A stretch of 64,000 nucleotides of DNA from positions 62,001 through 126,000 of the forward strand of contig JAJFKX010000019.1 of the NCBI GenBank assembly GCA_021772985.1. Direction: 5' to 3'. The position numbers and the translations under genes are program-made. Shown here piece after piece: positions 17,479 through 26,528 of the stretch. Under the pieces are notes generated by a model. That model did no database searches and had not been told where the DNA came from. It saw nothing but the letters and a program-made list of their open reading frames with translations. The stretch comes from Gammaproteobacteria bacterium. GTDB taxonomy: Bacteria; Pseudomonadota; Gammaproteobacteria; Xanthomonadales; Wenzhouxiangellaceae. How positions within the stretch are numbered: the first letter of the stretch is position 1; each line of letters begins with the position of its first letter.

Positions 17479-19250
17479 TGATGATCCTCAGCAAACGGGA
17501 TATCCAACTTAAACTGTTGCATATCCCAGGCACCAGTGGGGCAACGCTCAGCACATAGTCCACAATGAACACATACGTCTTCATCTTTCACCATGACCCG
17601 ACCGGTATGTGGCAAATCGCCGGATACAAACAGATCCTGCTCCGGGTTTTCAGCCGGTGCGCTTAAACGCTGGCGCAAATCCTGCTCTGAACCGTTGTGA
17701 GTAATGGTCAGACAATCGACCGGGCAAATATCAATACAGGCATCACATTCAATGCATAATTTGTCAAAAAATGCAGTCTGCACATCGCAATTCATACAGC
17801 GTTCAACTTCTGTGATCACCTGATCCAGGGTAAAACCAAGCTCAACTTCAATATTGATTTTCTTGAAACGCTTTTTAAGCTCTACATGTGGCATCTGACG
17901 ACGGCTGGCAGGATTATAGTCATTGCTATAACTCCATTCATGAATGCCCATTTTGGTGCTGTGCAGGTTCATGGTCGGTGGTAAGCGATCGGTAAGTTCC
18001 CGCTTCTGGCAATAGTTGTGGATGGAAATGGAAGCCTGGTGACCATGTTCGACTGCCCAGATAATATTTTTCGGGCCGAATGCTGAATCACCACCGAAAA
18101 ACACACCTGCTCGGGTTGATTGGAAGGTGGTCGCATCCACCGCCGGTACATCCCACTGATCAAATTCAATCCCAAGATCACGCTCAATCCAGGGGAATGC
18201 ATTTTCCTGTCCAATCGCCAAAATAACGTCATCACAGGGGAAGAACTTTTCACCTGTTACTCGCGAATCGGTAATTCGCCCATTTTCATCAATGTCATAT
18301 TCCATCTGTTCAAACAGCATCCCCACCAGCTTGCCCTCCTTGATAACAAACTCCTTGGGGGAATGGTTGATCACAATTTCAACCTGTTCTTCTTCAGCAT
18401 CTTCAAGTTCCCAGTCTGATGCTTTAAAGAATTCACGGGGTTTACGCGCCATCACTTTGACGTCTTTGCCACCCAGCCTTAATGATGTCCGGCAACAATC
18501 CATGGCGGTATTACCAACCCCGATAATTAACACCTTTTCACCGATACTATCGAGGTGCTCAAAGGCCACCGACTCCAGCCACTCGATGCCGATGTGTATC
18601 CTGTCAGCGGCGTCGCGGCCGGGCAGATTCAGTTCTTTACCCTTAGGCGCACCGCTGCCCACAAATACTGCATCGTAGCCCTCTTCCAGTAAAGCCTGCA
18701 TGCTGTTAACCGGGCTGTTGAGACGCAGATCAACACCCATATCGACAATATAATTAATCTCTTCATCAAGCACTTTGCCCGGCAATCTGAAGGCTGGGAT
18801 ATTGGTGCGCATCAGCCCACCAGTTTTGTCCAGGGCTTCATAAATCACCACCTCATAACCCATCGGCACCAGATCATTGGCAACCGTCAGCGATGCACAA
18901 CCTGCCCCAATACAGGCAACCCGCTTACCATTTTTCTGTTCCGGCGCGGTTGGTAACCGGTCAGTAATATCGTCGCGATGGTCCGCTGCCACACGCTTCA
19001 ATCGGCAAATGGCTACAGGTTTTTCATCTACCCGGCGTCGGCGGCAAGCCGGTTCACACGGTCGATCACAAACCCGGCCCAGAATCGCAGGGAATACATT
19101 CGATTCTCGATTGAGCATATAAGCATCGGAAAACTGCCCGTTCGCAATTAACCGGATGTACTCCGGAACATTGGTATGGGCCGGACAGCCCCATTGGCAA
19201 TCCACTACTTTGTGGTAATAATCTGGATGACTGGTATCTGTGGGTTTCAT
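17475..19250 (-). CDS. FAD-dependent oxidoreductase with Fe-S domains (GltD-like partner of KorAB)
   Basis: The 591-residue protein has three parts. The N-terminal Fer4_20-type domain has CQWGCPAH, CDRPCEPACRR (residues about 17-70). The middle FAD/NAD(P)H module is like the small subunit of glutamate synthase: ACIGAGCASLTVANDL near 108, a second nucleotide fold VLIIGVGNTAMDC near 240, and DVILAIGQE near 335. The C-terminal 2[4Fe-4S] ferredoxin domain has CIECDACIDICPVDC and CVHCGLCAERCPTG (500-570). It probably shuttles electrons between ferredoxin centres of KorAB and NAD(P)H. The first glycine loop reads GAGCAS rather than the usual GAGPAG; this may be a subfamily trait. It is the first gene of the run. 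Confidence 0.82.
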   Translation of the reverse strand: MKPTDTSHPDYYHKVVDCQWGCPAHTNVPEYIRLIANGQFSDAYMLNRESNVFPAILGRVCDRPCEPACRRRRVDEKPVAICRLKRVAADHRDDITDRLPTAPEQKNGKRVACIGAGCASLTVANDLVPMGYEVVIYEALDKTGGLMRTNIPAFRLPGKVLDEEINYIVDMGVDLRLNSPVNSMQALLEEGYDAVFVGSGAPKGKELNLPGRDAADRIHIGIEWLESVAFEHLDSIGEKVLIIGVGNTAMDCCRTSLRLGGKDVKVMARKPREFFKASDWELEDAEEEQVEIVINHSPKEFVIKEGKLVGMLFEQMEYDIDENGRITDSRVTGEKFFPCDDVILAIGQENAFPWIERDLGIEFDQWDVPAVDATTFQSTRAGVFFGGDSAFGPKNIIWAVEHGHQASISIHNYCQKRELTDRLPPTMNLHSTKMGIHEWSYSNDYNPASRRQMPHVELKKRFKKINIEVELGFTLDQVITEVERCMNCDVQTAFFDKLCIECDACIDICPVDCLTITHNGSEQDLRQRLSAPAENPEQDLFVSGDLPHTGRVMVKDEDVCVHCGLCAERCPTGAWDMQQFKLDIPFAEDHQ

Positions 19251-19626
19251 AGCGAACCTTCCCCAATACGGGGCTTACAACAATACAAACCGCCTGATAC
19301 CGTAATCCAGCAGGCGGCGCAGGCGGCGAACTCTTAGTCACTGTGAAAACCACAGCACTATGATTTAAGCCCAAGTTTGCTTTAATTGTGTGTAACTCGC
19401 AAGGTTTTAGCTTAGTCACCGCTGAATTAGGCTTCATCAGCCTTCCGACTCAGTGCACATTATGATTGATATTTTTTACCGCAATCAGGCTTTAGCTGCC
19501 ATCTGATAAGATACCTTTCGCCCGCCGATTCTATTGGCAGGCCAGTGATGATCGACAACAACCATTCAAACGCCCTAGTGGCGATAATCACACTGAGCAC
19601 ACCACGTAAGGAGAAGGAGGAAACCC
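19251..19626. other. Intergenic region between divergent genes
   Basis: These 376 bp separate the Kor operon (leftwards) from the lipoprotein gene (rightwards) and must hold both promoters. A 7-bp-stem hairpin (19290-19296 with 19311-19317) and a short CCCC/GGGG stem (19263 region) lie in the untranslated leader of the Kor operon. The lipoprotein gene has an unusually strong double purine-rich ribosome-binding site just before its ATG. No other gene is supported. Confidence 0.4.
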
Positions 19627-20061
19627 ATGAAATTTATTCAAACCATTATCGGACTGATTGCAATCTTCGTATTAATCACCGGCTCAGGTTGTGATTCAAC
19701 CAGCAATGAGCAAGTGGCAGGCGAGCAAACGGCAGACATTCTGGAATGCGTTGTAGCTGGAAATATTTGCACCAGAGACATCAACGATTGCGGCAATCCG
19801 TCATCGTGTACCTGCCCGGATAACTATCACTATAACGGCGCACTTGGCGAATGCCTTTACGACCTGGGCACAGCCGATAGCGATGGCACATCGACAGAAA
19901 CCGCAGCATTTGACGGCGAATCAATACCACAATGTGCACTACCACCAGAAGGCATGTGCACTCGAGACATTAACCAATGCGGCAACCCGTCTCACTGCGA
20001 TTGCCCTGCAGGTTATGCGTATAGCCCGGCAGCCGGGGAATGCTTATTGGAGTTACGTTAA
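19627..20061 (+). CDS. Small lipoprotein with two Cys-rich EGF-like repeats
   Basis: The 144-residue protein has a signal peptide with lipobox ITGSGC (Cys22), so it is probably lipid-anchored. Two imperfect copies of a Cys module follow, at about residues 48-77 and 112-141. Each reads like CTRDINxCGNPSxCxCPxxYxYxxxxGECL, five cysteines per copy plus one just before. The spacing is EGF-like; in an oxidising compartment it would form disulphides. The linker between the copies is acidic and Thr/Asp-rich. No family is recognised. The very strong ribosome-binding site suggests high expression. Confidence 0.65.
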   Translation: MKFIQTIIGLIAIFVLITGSGCDSTSNEQVAGEQTADILECVVAGNICTRDINDCGNPSSCTCPDNYHYNGALGECLYDLGTADSDGTSTETAAFDGESIPQCALPPEGMCTRDINQCGNPSHCDCPAGYAYSPAAGECLLELR

Positions 20062-20109
20062 CCGGTATCCTTTAATCTGGATAATTGCTGATTGGCTAAT
20101 TGAACACGG

Positions 20110-20138
20110 ATCGCCCTGACCATTCTGGTCAGGGCGAT
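20110..20138. terminator. Strong hairpin between convergent genes
   Basis: A perfect 13-bp GC-rich stem (20110-20122 with 20126-20138) and a 3-nt loop stand 48 bp after the lipoprotein stop and 38 bp beyond the end of the convergent nuclease gene. There is no T-run on either side, so it may act as a bidirectional terminator only with help, or protect 3' ends. Confidence 0.55.
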
Positions 20139-20176
20139 GACAGTTCTCAAGCCGTTATTGCAGCTAGTATCGAGTA

Positions 20177-23100
20177 TTAACTCGACACCTTACCCAAACC
20201 GAGCATTTGACGACGAACACTGAAACCCGCCAGCCCCATCATCAACAAGCCCATCAGAATCAAACCCCAGTTACTCAGCGTTGGTGTTTCAATGATTCTT
20301 ACGCCAGGCCCACTCGGATCCGTGATGATGCCATTAATTGATAAATCAGCATCACCCAACCCACCGTCAGAGATACTGAATTGAGCAATATTGCCATTCA
20401 GTGCTGCCGGGAACTCAAAGAAACTTGCCATTGGTACGGCTGACCTTGGAGCATGTTTCCAATAAACCGTATGCACAAACAGCTTGTCTGGATATTCAAT
20501 AGTGAAATCCAATGTTGAACCAGCTATACAACCGCTGACCGTGAATTCCACCAGACCATGCGGGAACACAAAACCATCCGGTGGAATACTCGGTGCAGTA
20601 GCGCTAAGCGGTACAAAATTCACACTATCAAAAGTACATTGGAAACCACCACCGACAAAACTGATAGTGGCATCACCACTACCGGTAGCTGTCGGACCAG
20701 TGAAGCTGGTGACTGCAAAATCGTTATTAATGTTGGTTACCTGCACATCAGCACCATCAACACCAATGTAACCTGGATCAGCACCGGTAGCCGGTAACAC
20801 CATGATGTTATAAATCACATCTCCATCAATAACACCATCATTCTGACCCGTTACGGTGACTGTCTGTGTTTGATTCCAATTACCCTGAGTGAACTGCAGG
20901 CTAACCGGCGTTGGCAGACCTTCAAGCGCATTGTCGCTCTGCAAGCCAATATCAACATTACCGGTAGGCTGAGAATTCAATACCACCGTGAAACTGTCAG
21001 TGCCACCGGCCTCGGTAGTCACCAAACCAGCTATCGGAGCCACAATCACACCTACAATATCATCATCGATAATGGTCAGGGTATGGGTTACCAATCCACC
21101 CAATACTGCATTTTGTGGTGTCATTAATGTCAATGTCAGATCTTCATCTGCTTCGTCAACATCATCACCAGTGATATTCACAGTAACTGTATTCGATAAC
21201 TGGCCAGCCGGAATAACCACTGTTTCATTCACTGCAATATAGTCAGAACCAGCAGTCGCTCCAGCATCAGCGCTGGTCACATTGACCATAACATCCTGTT
21301 CACTGACACTATCCAGGTTGATAGTGACATTCACACTGCCTGCGCTTTCGCCTACCGAACCAGTGGCCAGTGCAAATGCGACCTGCGGCACAGCCAGGTC
21401 AAGCCCAATCACTAATGGATCATGATCCGCCGCCCGGAATTGATCGGCATTATAGAAGTCTGCCGGTTTGGGCGGCCCACCGCTGGGCAGGCTTTCTTCG
21501 TTATAGTCGATATTACCGCTTTCATCTGCGTTCACGTGCCATTCGGTAACACCGGTGACCTGGGCAAACATACTGGCATTGGCCAGCGCATGATCAAGAT
21601 AGCCCACCTGTCCGCCAAAGCTGAAGGAATAGGCGTTACCACTGCCCTGGAAGCTGTCGATCAGATCGGTATAACCACCATTTTCAATGGCAACAATCGG
21701 ATCTTCCATAGCATATGCATTCAGATCACCGATGATCAGGAAGTCGCTGTCACCACTGCCGGTAGGATCGGTGGCCAACCAGTTAACCTGAGCAGTAGCC
21801 GCATTGGTTCGGGTCAGGTTAAAGCAGGCCTGACCATCACCCTGATCGGTATCTGCACCACTTGATCCACCACAAGCTTTGGATTTCAGATGGTTCACTG
21901 CCAAGGTGAAACGAGCACCATTGTTGTCATCAAATGTTTGCGCCAATACCGGCCGGTTCAGATTATCAATAAACAATGGGTCCACATTGCTGTCAAGAAT
22001 CGCGAATGCACCCACTGGTGTGACGACTGCTGGTTTATAAATAATGCCGACTTTAATTGCATCAGTACCAATAGTATTGGTATTAATGAACGCATAAGTG
22101 CCTGCACCAGCCACTGCATTCACTGCATCTACAAATGCCTGCAATGAACTGCTGGCATTGTTCTCAATCTCAACCAAACCAACAATATCCGCATCCATGC
22201 CGATCAGTTTGGCGACCAGCTTATCGGTCTGCCGAATCAACTCACTGGCGCTATCGGCACCACGGCAGCCAATATTATTAGGCCCACAGGTGGCACCACC
22301 GGTATCAATGGTATCGAAGAAATTAAGCACATTGGTACTGGCCACTCGCAACGTACCGCCCACCGCCGGTGGAACAGCGCTACGCGGATTGGCTGATTCA
22401 TCGATTACAAAAGGACCGGTTGGACGCACCCGATAGTTGCCAAAGGCAAATGACATCACACCAACGGCTCCGCTCACAGTTGAACCACCTCGTATCGGAT
22501 TCAGTGCATTGATGGGGGTAGCATCATCCTGGCCATTCACAAACGGCATCCGGTAAGAGCCATTGCGGGCATCGTCCAAAATCAACCGGTTTAAGTTGTT
22601 AGCAGCTTGCTGTGCAATGGCAGGTCCGCCTGGCGCTACAATATTGGTAGGTGTAAATAAACGCCCATTGGACAAAGTTGTCTCGCCAAAGCGAACCGCA
22701 TTGAAACTATCACTGATGGTCAATGTTTGCGGCATCATTACCGCCATGCCTTCAAATGGCTCCAGGTCATCAGCAGTTGCCCGCGGTAAAGTTACCATCA
22801 CTGGCGTAGCTGTACCCGACAAGCCTGAGCATAAGGTCACATTGGTAACCGGCATCAATTCTGTTAAGCCATTAAATTCAGCAACGGTACCTTCCACCCG
22901 AACAACATCACCTGGATTCACGTCCACACCGAGAATGTCGTCAAATACAAAAATGCCTTCTGAACTAGCAGCATCAAGATCAGCGTCAGCGTCTTCCTCC
23001 TGCACAAAGAAACCAGCCAGGTCACCATTAGCGGTAATGCCTTGGAAGTCGCCTACCACCACACCTTCTAATTCCACTATCGAACCAACCATGCCCGAAG

Positions 23101-26059
23101 CTGCACCATTGCCTTGAATGGCACTAATCAATGTAGCTGGTGCGCCACAGCTTAATGGCGGTAACACACAGCTGTTATCAGCATCAGGGGTTGGTACGGC
23201 CTGTACATAAGTATTTGTATTGCGGAAACCACCCGAGCCATTGGGGCAACGGCCACTGGATTCTGTTGCACTTGTGCCATTTCCAGCTTCGTTAACTTGT
23301 GGCTGAGCTGGATTAAGTAAGGCCAATAAGCCGGCATCATCGGTGTCATTGGTATCGTAAACAAATGCATCTACCAAGCCGGTAGCAGTAACTGCCGTAC
23401 CGTTAGGAAATGCCGTCGCGTCCGCCACATATAGACCTACCGCATCAGCACCGTTTTGCAAACCGTTATTGGCAAATACCAGATCCACCCCAGTCACAGC
23501 AGTATTACCTGCAACAAAATAACCATTGGCATCAGTGCTGAAACCATCCAGGTCAAAGGCGTTATAACTGGTATCGCTGCTGCCATTGAACAACACCAAT
23601 GACAGTCCATCCAACGATGTATTACCTGTGCCGCCGTCAAACAATTCTATGAACTCGAGCATATCGCTACCGGCAGTATCGGCATCAACTTCATTAATCA
23701 CTACATTTGGTAGTAGTGAAGAGCAATCGTTGTCTGCATCCGGCGTCGCCAGCGCCTGAATATAGCCAGAAGTGTTGCGTAAACCACCAGCGCCGTTCGG
23801 GCAACGTTGATTGGACTCGGTATCCTTGGCGGCATTGGTATCTTCATTGAGTTGTGGTTCAGCTGCGTTCAGCAATACCAGCAATCCGGCATCGTCCGCA
23901 TCATTGGTGTCATACACCACAGCATCAATCAGATTGGTGGTGGTTACTGCCGTACCATTCGGGAAACTGCTGGCATCGTCCTGATACAGTCCTACTGCAT
24001 CGGCGCCGTTCTGCAGGCCATTGCTTGGAATCACGATGTCAACACCAGAAACAGCAGTATTACCCACTACAAAATAACCATTGGCATTGGTGCTCATGCC
24101 ATCCAGGTCAAAGGCGTTATAGCTGCTATCGTTGCTGCCGTTAAAGAACACCAATACCAAACCGTCCAGTGGGCTATTGCCTGTGCCACCGTCATAAAGC
24201 TCGACAAATTCCAGAATATCTGTACCGGCGGTATCAGCATCTGTTTCGTTAATCAATACATTAACCGGTATAGAGCCACAATCATTGGCGGCATCAGGTG
24301 TTGCCAAAGCCTGTATGAAACCAGCAGTATTACGCGGTCCACCACCACCATTCGGACAACGCTGGTTGGATTCGATATCTTTAGCGCCGTTGGTATCTTC
24401 ATTAAGTTGCGGCTCGGCTGCATTCAGCAATGCCAGCAACCCGGCATCATCGGCATCATTGGTGTCATACACCACTGCATCGATCAGGTTAGTGGTCGTG
24501 ACCGCCGTGCCGTTGGGGAAGTTGCTGGCGTCATCCAGATACAAAGCCACAGCATCAGCGCCGTTTTGCAGGCCATTGCTGGGGATCACAATGTCAACAC
24601 CGGAAACAGCAGTATTACCCACTACAAAATAGCCATTAGCATTGGTGCTCATACCATCCAGGTCTAAGGCGTTGTAGCTGGTATCGCTGCTACCATTGAA
24701 CAACACCAAGACGAAGCCATCCAACGGCGAGTTACCTGTGCCACCATCATAAAGCTCGACGAACTCGAGAATATCAGTGCCGGAAGTATCTGCATCGACT
24801 TCATTAATCACTACATCGGGTACTGGGATAGGACAGCCATTATCTGCATCAGGCGTAGCCAGTGCCTGAATAAAACCAGATGTATTACGTGGCCCACCGC
24901 CGCCATTGGGGCAGCGTTGATTGGATTCGGTATCTTTAGCGCCGTTGGTATCTTCATTCAATTGCGGTTCGGCTGCATTCAACAGTGCCAGCAATCCAGC
25001 ATCATCCGCATCATTGGTGTCATACACCACCGCATCAATCAAATTGATAGTGGTGACCGCAGTGCCATTAGGGAAACTGGCTGCGTCATCTTGATACAAC
25101 CCTACCGCATCTGCACCGTTTTGCAGGCCATTGCTGGGGATCACGATGTCAACGCCGGAAACAGCAGTATTACCCACTATAAAATAACCATTAGCATTGG
25201 TGCTCATACCATCCAAGTCAAAAGCGTTATAGCTAAGGTCGTTACTGCCGTTAAACAGCACTAAAACAAGACCATCCAGGGCAGTGCTACCTACGCCCCC
25301 GTCATAAAGCTCGACGAATTCCAAAATGTCGGTTCCAGTGGTATCAGCATCTACTTCATTGATCACTACATCTGGTATTGCCGGAGCACAAGCATTACCC
25401 GCATCGGGCGTCGCCAACGCTTGAATAAACCCGGAGGTATTACGCGGTCCACCACCACCATTGGGGCAACGTTGATTGGATTCGGTATCTTTGAAACCAT
25501 TGGTGTCTTCGTTCAGCTGTGGTTCGCCTGGATTCAGCAACACCAGCAGCTCAGCGTCATCAGTATCGTTGGTGTCATACACCACTGCATCAAGCAAATT
25601 GGTAGTAGCAACGGCACTTCCGCTGGGAAAACTGCTGGCATTATCCTGATACAAAGCCACAGCATCAGCCCCGTTTTGCAGGCCATTGCTGGGGATCACG
25701 ATGTCAACGCCGGATACAGCAGTATTACCCACCACAAAATAACCGTTGGTGTTGGTGCTCATGCCATCCAGGTCAAAAGCGTTGTAACTCAGATTGTTAC
25801 TGCCATTAAAAAATACCAATACCAGACCATCCAAGGCGGTATTCCCCGAGCCGCCATCATAAAGCTCAACAAATTCCAAGATGTCAGTGCCGGCAGTATC
25901 AGCATCCACTTCGTTAATAACAATACCTGCCCCAGCACCCAAAATGGCTTGATTGCTTGAACCGGTAGAATTGTCATACAGCGGTTCAGATGAAGAAATT
26001 TCAGTCTGCGCAAATATCAAAGACGGTAGTAATAACAATACATTTGCGATTAATCGCAT
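20177..26059 (-). CDS. Giant extracellular nuclease: lamin-tail repeats, ExeM-like nuclease, Calx-beta, IPTL-CTERM
   Basis: The 1960-residue exported protein has a signal peptide ending IFA-Q, then five lamin-tail domains of 185 residues each (VINEVDADTAGTDILEFVELYDGG...). An OB-fold-like segment follows (IVELEGVVVGDFQG). Next is an endonuclease/exonuclease/phosphatase domain of the ExeM/NucH type, with STNVLNFFD, VGLVEIENN, IIGDLNAYA and the final DHDPLV motif, so the catalytic residues look intact. Further on are a Calx-beta domain (SADAGATAGSDYIAV) and a C-terminal TPTLSNWGLILMGLL...RR anchor of the IPTL-CTERM class. It probably degrades extracellular DNA at the cell surface. I chose the ATG at 26059, behind GAGAGGTAAC, over an upstream in-frame start at 26104. 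Confidence 0.85.
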   Translation of the reverse strand: MRLIANVLLLLPSLIFAQTEISSSEPLYDNSTGSSNQAILGAGAGIVINEVDADTAGTDILEFVELYDGGSGNTALDGLVLVFFNGSNNLSYNAFDLDGMSTNTNGYFVVGNTAVSGVDIVIPSNGLQNGADAVALYQDNASSFPSGSAVATTNLLDAVVYDTNDTDDAELLVLLNPGEPQLNEDTNGFKDTESNQRCPNGGGGPRNTSGFIQALATPDAGNACAPAIPDVVINEVDADTTGTDILEFVELYDGGVGSTALDGLVLVLFNGSNDLSYNAFDLDGMSTNANGYFIVGNTAVSGVDIVIPSNGLQNGADAVGLYQDDAASFPNGTAVTTINLIDAVVYDTNDADDAGLLALLNAAEPQLNEDTNGAKDTESNQRCPNGGGGPRNTSGFIQALATPDADNGCPIPVPDVVINEVDADTSGTDILEFVELYDGGTGNSPLDGFVLVLFNGSSDTSYNALDLDGMSTNANGYFVVGNTAVSGVDIVIPSNGLQNGADAVALYLDDASNFPNGTAVTTTNLIDAVVYDTNDADDAGLLALLNAAEPQLNEDTNGAKDIESNQRCPNGGGGPRNTAGFIQALATPDAANDCGSIPVNVLINETDADTAGTDILEFVELYDGGTGNSPLDGLVLVFFNGSNDSSYNAFDLDGMSTNANGYFVVGNTAVSGVDIVIPSNGLQNGADAVGLYQDDASSFPNGTAVTTTNLIDAVVYDTNDADDAGLLVLLNAAEPQLNEDTNAAKDTESNQRCPNGAGGLRNTSGYIQALATPDADNDCSSLLPNVVINEVDADTAGSDMLEFIELFDGGTGNTSLDGLSLVLFNGSSDTSYNAFDLDGFSTDANGYFVAGNTAVTGVDLVFANNGLQNGADAVGLYVADATAFPNGTAVTATGLVDAFVYDTNDTDDAGLLALLNPAQPQVNEAGNGTSATESSGRCPNGSGGFRNTNTYVQAVPTPDADNSCVLPPLSCGAPATLISAIQGNGAASGMVGSIVELEGVVVGDFQGITANGDLAGFFVQEEDADADLDAASSEGIFVFDDILGVDVNPGDVVRVEGTVAEFNGLTELMPVTNVTLCSGLSGTATPVMVTLPRATADDLEPFEGMAVMMPQTLTISDSFNAVRFGETTLSNGRLFTPTNIVAPGGPAIAQQAANNLNRLILDDARNGSYRMPFVNGQDDATPINALNPIRGGSTVSGAVGVMSFAFGNYRVRPTGPFVIDESANPRSAVPPAVGGTLRVASTNVLNFFDTIDTGGATCGPNNIGCRGADSASELIRQTDKLVAKLIGMDADIVGLVEIENNASSSLQAFVDAVNAVAGAGTYAFINTNTIGTDAIKVGIIYKPAVVTPVGAFAILDSNVDPLFIDNLNRPVLAQTFDDNNGARFTLAVNHLKSKACGGSSGADTDQGDGQACFNLTRTNAATAQVNWLATDPTGSGDSDFLIIGDLNAYAMEDPIVAIENGGYTDLIDSFQGSGNAYSFSFGGQVGYLDHALANASMFAQVTGVTEWHVNADESGNIDYNEESLPSGGPPKPADFYNADQFRAADHDPLVIGLDLAVPQVAFALATGSVGESAGSVNVTINLDSVSEQDVMVNVTSADAGATAGSDYIAVNETVVIPAGQLSNTVTVNITGDDVDEADEDLTLTLMTPQNAVLGGLVTHTLTIIDDDIVGVIVAPIAGLVTTEAGGTDSFTVVLNSQPTGNVDIGLQSDNALEGLPTPVSLQFTQGNWNQTQTVTVTGQNDGVIDGDVIYNIMVLPATGADPGYIGVDGADVQVTNINNDFAVTSFTGPTATGSGDATISFVGGGFQCTFDSVNFVPLSATAPSIPPDGFVFPHGLVEFTVSGCIAGSTLDFTIEYPDKLFVHTVYWKHAPRSAVPMASFFEFPAALNGNIAQFSISDGGLGDADLSINGIITDPSGPGVRIIETPTLSNWGLILMGLLMMGLAGFSVRRQMLGLGKVSS
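23150..25924 (-). repeat. Five tandem 555-bp in-frame repeats encoding lamin-tail domains
   Basis: The conserved INEVDAD segment recurs with starts at 25924, 25369, 24814, 24259 and 23704, exactly 555 bp (185 codons) apart. Copies 1-4 are very close in DNA and protein; copy 5, next to the nuclease domain, is more divergent. The pattern shows recent copy-number growth by unequal crossing-over inside one gene. Confidence 0.9.
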
Positions 26060-26528
26060 GGGGTTACCTCTCGAAATGCCAACACGGTGGGATACAGAAT
26101 CCATTCCCTAAATTCCATTTTCTGGTTATCTGAATATCAATTAACTGATGCATTCTACCCCAGAAATATGACTCAAATATTGCCCAACCCATTCGGGCAT
26201 ATCCCGATCACTCCCTTAATACCCGGATAACAGCAGGGTAATGAAATTAATACTTCTCAACCTGAATAATATAAACAGTAAGTTATAAACGATATTTAAT
26301 TTAGCTGGATAAGTAGCGACGGTTTGATCAAAGTCTTTTGATAACAACCAATTAATCACCCAGGATGATGCATACTGCACCAACATGGTTATACCTTCAC
26401 AGGAAATAGTGTACGATTCAAAGAGAATTACCGGTGCTCTAAAATGACTTTCCCATCGGTAATTAGCTGCTTAAGCGACGCTATCGACGAGTTATGCTCA
26501 CATCAAGAGATGTATAAACCCAGGGCAC
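26060..26528. other. Intergenic region between divergent nuclease and CadC-like genes
   Basis: About 470 bp of AT-rich DNA without a supported gene lies here. It must hold the promoters of both flanking genes. I see no TGATGA array like those of the neighbouring cluster. A GGTAATTCTC-rich stretch near 26425-26465 has no clear structure. Confidence 0.4.

Noticed and set aside
19066-19437. 123-codon minus-strand frame across the start of the Kor FAD subunit gene
   Set aside because: It overlaps the real gene out of frame and its composition is atypical (many Pro/Ser and Val, no domain).
23807-24667. 286-codon plus-strand frame inside the lamin-tail repeats, with a similar frame at 25421-25960
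   Set aside because: It is the antisense of the 555-bp repeats; the repeat keeps the same antisense frame open, which explains its length.
23150-25924. Regular repeats that could be taken for a CRISPR or satellite array
   Set aside because: The period is 555 bp, in frame, and encodes full protein domains.
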